Part shown: positions 31,484-34,849 of the stretch, one piece after another
How the letters are laid out: the number at the start of each line of letters is the position of its first letter
Numbering within the stretch: position 1 is the stretch's first letter
Assembly: GCA_035299085.1 (NCBI GenBank)
Contig: DATGXG010000037.1
Span: 1-34,849 of the forward strand
From: Bacteroidales bacterium
GTDB lineage: Bacteria; Bacteroidota; Bacteroidia; Bacteroidales; UBA10428
Reading direction: 5' to 3'
Length of the DNA stretch: 34,849 nucleotides
Program-made: the position numbers and the translations under genes
Notes under the pieces: generated by a model
Seen by the model: the letters and a program-made list of their open reading frames with translations, nothing else
Told to the model about the DNA's origin: nothing
The model's database searches: none

Positions 31484-33022
31484 TTATTTCATTTTAAATT
31501 CAATGGGCATGGTTACCGTTGTGGCTACAGGTCTTCCGCCCTGGTTTCCTGGTGTCCAGTGGCCCTCTGTTAAAACGGTAATTCTGATTGCTTCTTTATC
31601 CAAATCCGGTGATAAACCCCTGATAATTTGAGGAGCGGACCTTATCTTTCCATCCTTATCAATAACAAATAATACCAGGACAGTTCCTTCCGTGCCTTTC
31701 TTTCTGGCTTCTGCCGGATATTTAATGTTATCCTGTATAAATTTTTGTAAAACAGTGTTACCACCCGAGAATGAAGGAAGTGTTTCAGTAAAAACAAAGC
31801 CTCCTCCTGAATGTTCCTGCTTGTCATTTTCGCGCTTTTCAGTATTTAATGACTCCTTCTTTTCCTGTCCGAATTCAATTGCCATGATATCAGGTTCTAA
31901 ATTGACATTGATGGTAGAATTCTTACCAACAGGCATTACCTGAGTTTTATAACCCATAAATGTAAATACCAGTTCGTCCTCAGATCCGGTTACTATTATC
32001 TCATATCTGCCCAAGGTATCGCAAACAGTACCGATATTCTTATTTTTAATAATAATATTGGCGCCGACAATAGGATCTTTAGTGTAGTAGTCGCAGACTG
32101 TGCCCTTTACGACAATTTCATGTGACCCGGTCTGGCTGATCAGCGGCGGATTAGAAAACAAAAGCAGCAGGACTGCAAACAGCGGGATCAGAAGCAGAGC
32201 TCTGTATCCAGCCCTTTTCGGGGATTTGACATTTTTCATCATCATAATACGTTTTTTAATGAGTGATTGATTAAATTGATTGGTTAATAGAAAGACAGGA
32301 CCGCCCAATGCCTGGTTGACAAGGATGGCCTGGTAATTCCCGATATTTGTGCCGGATTGGAGTACTTCCTCATCGGCAAGGTATTCATGAACCTCTTTTA
32401 CTGATTTTTCGAACAACCACACGAATGGATTAAACCACTGCAATACAGAAATAATCTGGATAAGAAACAGATCCACATAATGCCCCTGCCGAAGGTGCGA
32501 CTTTTCATGCCGGATTACACTTTCAAGGGATCCCTTTTCTATTCGGCCTTCCGGGATAAATATCCGGTTGAAATAGGAAAACGGAATCATATCCGTATCC
32601 AGGGTAACCAGTTTAAAGCCCTCGTGCTCTGTTATTTTTGACAGCCGGCTGACGGCATGCAGGTAAATGGCCTGGTAAACAAGGCGGGCCATGACGATTA
32701 TGGCCCCGGCCAGGTATATGGCAGTAAAAATCCTGCTCATATTCCAGCCGAATCCTGCATTGGTATTATTGGATAAATCAGTTGCCACAGGTAAGGGGAC
32801 CTGAGGTACAGAAAAATTTATGTCAAGGACCATTCCCGGGATGGATTTGATTCTGAAAAGTGCAGCGATTGCCGGCAATAACATGGATGCGGTCAGTGAA
32901 AACATCAACACCATCCGGTTGATCCTGAAGTTTGTGTTATTACGGAGAACCAGCCAGTAGAACAGGTAGAAAACACTTAGCGCGATACCTGATTTTATTG
33001 CGTATTCAAAAAAATCATTCAT
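31484..33022 (-). CDS. M56 (BlaR1-like) membrane metallopeptidase with CarboxypepD_reg and TonB C-terminal domains
   Basis: A 512-residue protein. Helices near 10-25, 35-57 and 97-115 lead to the peptidase motif RHEKSHLRQG (HEKSH 172-176, zinc ligands H172 and H176, catalytic E173) and VHEYLADEEV, whose E213 may be the third ligand. A fourth helix (about 268-287) is followed outside the membrane by a CarboxypepD_reg-like domain (about 298-375; GTVCDYYTKDPIVGANIIIK, DTLGRYEIIV) and a TonB C-terminal-like domain (about 415-510; YPAEARKKGTEGTVLVLFVID). Classic BlaR1 has a penicillin-sensor domain there instead, so the signal read here is probably different. It overlaps the BlaI gene by 8 bases. 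In the known system the peptidase activates removal of BlaI. Confidence 0.92.
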   Translation of the reverse strand: MNDFFEYAIKSGIALSVFYLFYWLVLRNNTNFRINRMVLMFSLTASMLLPAIAALFRIKSIPGMVLDINFSVPQVPLPVATDLSNNTNAGFGWNMSRIFTAIYLAGAIIVMARLVYQAIYLHAVSRLSKITEHEGFKLVTLDTDMIPFSYFNRIFIPEGRIEKGSLESVIRHEKSHLRQGHYVDLFLIQIISVLQWFNPFVWLFEKSVKEVHEYLADEEVLQSGTNIGNYQAILVNQALGGPVFLLTNQFNQSLIKKRIMMMKNVKSPKRAGYRALLLIPLFAVLLLLFSNPPLISQTGSHEIVVKGTVCDYYTKDPIVGANIIIKNKNIGTVCDTLGRYEIIVTGSEDELVFTFMGYKTQVMPVGKNSTINVNLEPDIMAIEFGQEKKESLNTEKRENDKQEHSGGGFVFTETLPSFSGGNTVLQKFIQDNIKYPAEARKKGTEGTVLVLFVIDKDGKIRSAPQIIRGLSPDLDKEAIRITVLTEGHWTPGNQGGRPVATTVTMPIEFKMK

Positions 33023-33401
33023 GGTTGTTCTTTTTTGATTTTTTCAATTCCTCTTCGGTCATCCGCATGATCTCCTCCAGGTCCTTCATGCTCAGATTAT
33101 TCTCCTGTGCAAAAAAGGCTGCCATTTTAGGAAAGGAATTATTGAAGTAATCCGACAGGAATCCTTTAAAATGCACACGGGCGTAGGCGTCCTTGCTTAC
33201 TACCGGGTAATATTCATAAGTATTTCCATATTGTTTGTGAGAAATAAATTCCTTTTTCTCAAGGACCCGTATGACAGTGGATACGGTGTTATACGGAGGC
33301 TTGGGATCGGGCATCCTGTCGATGACGTCTTTTACAAATCCTTTACCCAGGTCCCATAATATCTGCATTACTTCCTCTTCTGCCTGCGTGAGTTTTTTCA
33401 T
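33015..33401 (-). CDS. blaI: BlaI/MecI-family transcriptional repressor
   Basis: A 128-residue winged-helix repressor starting MKKLTQAEEEVMQILWDLGKG, with the recognition region PPYNTVSTVIRVLEKKEFISHKQYGNTYEYYP (about 35-67) and a C-terminal dimerisation part. BlaI-type repressors bind dyads as dimers and are cut or released after their M56 partner senses a signal. It lies between a TonB-like gene (8-base gap) and its M56 partner (8-base overlap). Three phased AACT-N8-AGTT dyads at the operon promoter are its likely operators. The symbol reflects family only; no beta-lactamase gene is present in this window. Confidence 0.95.
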   Translation of the reverse strand: MKKLTQAEEEVMQILWDLGKGFVKDVIDRMPDPKPPYNTVSTVIRVLEKKEFISHKQYGNTYEYYPVVSKDAYARVHFKGFLSDYFNNSFPKMAAFFAQENNLSMKDLEEIMRMTEEELKKSKKNNHE

Positions 33402-33409
33402 TTCTTACC

Positions 33410-34096
33410 TTAATTTTCTGATTTAAAATTAATTAAATAATACCCCTGGTTTAATTCGACATTCAGGGTCCTGTTTTTACCGACGGGTTCAATTTTCAAC
33501 TCATAGCCCATAGCAGAAAATTCAAGTTCATTTTCCTCGCCCGGAACTTCAATTTTATACTGTCCGTTACTATCGGTTACAGTACCTGAACTTGTCCCTT
33601 TAATAATTACAAGTGTTCCTTCCATCGGTTGCCCGGTGGCCTTATCCAATACGCTGCCGGAAATAATAAAGAACTTTTGGCTGACCGGTTTTTCGCATTC
33701 AAAATCAATAGGCAATAAAATCCTGCAGGTAACCGGTTTGCCCCAATTCAAAGCCGGTTGCCAGTCAGTAAGTAACGATGCAACCCGTAACGCTTCCGAA
33801 TCATAAAACGGATTAATTCCTCTTACCAGCTTGACTTTGTCCGCTTTGCCCTCCTTGTTAATCTCAAGACTTACCATCACGGTCCCTGAAATGCCCTTCT
33901 CTTTAACGGAATCAGGAATCACCAGGCTTTTGTAAATAAATTGCTTTAAAACGGTTTTCCCACCTTTAAAACCGGGAGGCGAAACACCTCCATGGTATTC
34001 CTGTGACACGGCGTTGTTCTGCAAAAGCAAAACTCCTATGCCATAAAGGAGGTATCTGAACCATTCCGCTGCTATTTTTCGAAATAGTTTTTTCAT
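33410..34096 (-). CDS. TonB C-terminal-domain protein with CarboxypepD_reg-like domain
   Basis: A 228-residue protein with an N-terminal helix or signal (about 13-32; FRYLLYGIGVLLLQNNAVSQ). A TonB C-terminal-like domain follows (about 40-135; GGKTVLKQFIYKSLVIPDSVKEKGISGTVMVSLEINKEGKADKV), then a CarboxypepD_reg-like domain (about 143-215; GSVLDKATGQPMEGTLVIIK, GTVTDSNGQYKIEV). It has the same two domains as the C-terminal part of the M56 protein in the reverse order, with clear similarity (ELEFSAMGYELKIEPVGKN against ELVFTFMGYKTQVMPVGKN). It is first in the operon with BlaI and M56. Too short to span the periplasm like classic TonB; a sensor or decoy role is a guess. Confidence 0.85.
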   Translation of the reverse strand: MKKLFRKIAAEWFRYLLYGIGVLLLQNNAVSQEYHGGVSPPGFKGGKTVLKQFIYKSLVIPDSVKEKGISGTVMVSLEINKEGKADKVKLVRGINPFYDSEALRVASLLTDWQPALNWGKPVTCRILLPIDFECEKPVSQKFFIISGSVLDKATGQPMEGTLVIIKGTSSGTVTDSNGQYKIEVPGEENELEFSAMGYELKIEPVGKNRTLNVELNQGYYLINFKSEN

Positions 34097-34124
34097 GATT
34101 TTCTGGTTTATTCATTTCACATAA

Positions 34125-34155
34125 CAAATATATAACTATAAAAACAGTTTTGCAA
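34125..34155 (-). promoter_or_regulatory. Candidate promoter of the TonB-BlaI-M56 operon
   Basis: On the minus strand TTGC (34155-34152) and TATATTTG (34132-34125) fit the -33 and -7 TAnnTTTG elements with a 19-base spacer. Start would be near 34119, about 23 bases before the ATG. Two of the three operator dyads overlap this promoter. Confidence 0.6.
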
Positions 34156-34189
34156 CTATTTTTGCAGTTATTTAACGTAAGATGTAGTT
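34134..34189. promoter_or_regulatory. Three phased BlaI-type operator dyads
   Basis: AACT-N8-AGTT occurs at 34134-34149 and 34154-34169, and with one mismatch (AACG) at 34174-34189. The three are spaced exactly 20 bases apart, two helical turns. The first fills the promoter spacer and the second covers the -33 region, as expected for repression. Confidence 0.65.
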
Positions 34190-34221
34190 ATTTATTGTAT
34201 ATTAATGATTACCTGAAAGAT

Positions 34222-34364
34222 CGTCATTGCGAGGAGCCAGAACAATCATTGATTATTCGAACAGGCACACCTTGCTAAAAGCTTACGATGCAAAAAGAAA
34301 GTTTTAAGAAAAATCATTATTATTCTTTGTAAAGCCCTGCCTTTGCAGGCAGATTGCTTCGTCG
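34222..34364. repeat. Fragments of a TCATTGCGAGGAGC / AGATTGCTTCGTCG dispersed repeat
   Basis: CGTCATTGCGAGGAGC at 34222-34237 and AGATTGCTTCGTCG at 34351-34364 match, from memory, the two ends of a short repeat found between genes in many bacteria. A GC hairpin (CCTGC-CTTT-GCAGG, 34336-34349) precedes the second part. Copy number cannot be seen here. Confidence 0.4.
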
Positions 34365-34440
34365 ACTGCAAATACTGCTATAATCAATTATTTATCATGG
34401 TCCTACTAATTACGACTTTTCGTAAACCACAGAAAATCTA

Positions 34441-34522
34441 AAATATAACCACGAATTCACGAATTGAAGACAAATTAAATTAAAAACAAATGGCCTCGAA
34501 TGGCTGAAGGCTTTGCCTTCAG
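34441..34522 (+). repeat. Solo end of the GxxExxY-type unit
   Basis: ATAACCACGAATTCACGAAT followed by TGAAGAC (34445-34471) copies the terminal arm with two substitutions. A hairpin, CTGAAGGC-TTT-GCCTTCAG (34504-34522), lies 32 bases inside, the same distance as in the complete unit, although its stem sequence is different. No gene follows. Confidence 0.65.
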
Positions 34523-34609
34523 GCGACAATATAGAAAAAGGAGTACTACCTGATTTACTATCCGTTCCCACACCATAAGTACAACACCAATGGACCGTGA
34601 AGCCCGCCT

Positions 34610-34777
34610 CTGAAAAAACGCGTTAAGAAAATTAATTCACGAAGCGTTAAGAAAGAAAAGCTGTCTGATCCCGATTTAGAATCTGTAGGATTTCAGGACA
34701 CTGAAATCCACAGAATTCTTGATCGGGAGAGTTCTTTTCTTTTAGCGAAGTGAATTAATTTTTAGCGATTTTTTCAG
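34610..34777. repeat. 168-bp imperfect hairpin
   Basis: Outer arms CTGAAAAAA (34610-34618) and TTTTTTCAG (34769-34777), several paired inner blocks (AATTAATTCAC, AAGAAAAG, CCCGAT) and a perfect centre GGATTTCAG-GACA-CTGAAATCC (34688-34709). It has no reading frame. It could be a miniature transposable element or a structured RNA. Confidence 0.75.
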
Positions 34778-34795
34778 CAGCGGCGGCATTTTTTG

Positions 34796-34828
34796 GTCAC
34801 TTTTTTTTGCTGCAGAAAAAAAGTGACT
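34796..34828. terminator. A/T-rich 13-bp hairpin near the window edge
   Basis: GTCACTTTTTTTT pairs with AAAAAAAAGTGAC around GCTGCAG. It could end a transcript entering from either side, or be the end of a repeat that continues beyond the window. Confidence 0.4.
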
Positions 34829-34849
34829 CAGGGTTCGGGGCGGATAGCC

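Larger units (their letters stand above)
34200..34849. other. Gene-free tail rich in repeats and palindromes
   Basis: I see no credible reading frame in these 650 bases. They hold two fragments of a GTCATTGCGAGGAGC-type repeat, a solo end of the GxxExxY-type unit, a long imperfect hairpin and an A/T hairpin. The region may be an insertion hot spot. Confidence 0.7.

Overview
The window looks like a Bacteroidota chromosome segment, probably Bacteroidales or Marinilabiliales-like. Supporting signs are TAnnTTTG promoter motifs, weak or absent Shine-Dalgarno sequences, many CarboxypepD_reg-like domains, the SusC-type DEVVVVGYG motif, a GH92 mannosidase, a BlaI/M56 pair and an ECF sigma/anti-sigma pair. 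No rRNA, tRNA or CRISPR array was seen. Species cannot be told from the sequence alone.

Layout. (1) 1-1152 (-): N-terminal half of a GH92 alpha-mannosidase lipoprotein, cut by the window edge. (2) 1218-11426 (-): a seven-gene export operon read as TolC-like channel, NEW3-domain membrane protein, two ABC-2 permeases, one ATPase, two more ABC-2 permeases. It is divergent from an NtrB/NtrC-type pair (11651-14258, +), and a -24/-12-like promoter lies just upstream of its TolC gene. (3) 14259-21539 (-): a second, MacAB-TolC-like operon: TolC, membrane-fusion lipoprotein, LolD/MacB ATPase, two separate MacB-type permeases, OmpR-family regulator and a histidine kinase with almost no periplasmic domain. 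(4) 21679-26579 (-): bifunctional AdhE and, upstream, an AcoR-like sigma-54 activator; the gap holds a good -24/-12 sequence for adhE and candidate upstream activator palindromes. (5) 26691-27333: a compact unit with about 34-bp terminal inverted repeats, a stem-loop inside each end and one GxxExxY (PD-(D/E)XK-like) gene. (6) 27416-34096: an envelope-signalling cluster: VWA-domain protein (-), ECF sigma factor and overlapping anti-sigma-like protein (+), then TonB-like protein, BlaI repressor and M56 peptidase (-). (7) 34097-34849: no gene, but three phased operators, a solo end of the GxxExxY-type unit, a 168-bp imperfect hairpin and a second A/T hairpin.

The strongest unexplained signals are: the GxxExxY unit, whose two internal hairpins differ by a compensatory base-pair change and whose end architecture recurs at 34441; arrays of 7-bp or 8-bp tandem repeats between co-directional genes in both export operons, some supplying stop codons and one running into the start of the OmpR-type regulator, which has no ATG, GTG or TTG start; and GAGAC...GTCTC palindromes, two of them inside the anti-sigma coding sequence.

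How the parts may work together (inference): both exporters carry dedicated regulators, one sigma-54 dependent and one OmpR-type; fermentative ethanol/acetaldehyde metabolism (AdhE) appears controlled by the AcoR-like activator; and the right-hand cluster senses envelope state through proteins built from a shared set of CarboxypepD_reg and TonB C-terminal domains.
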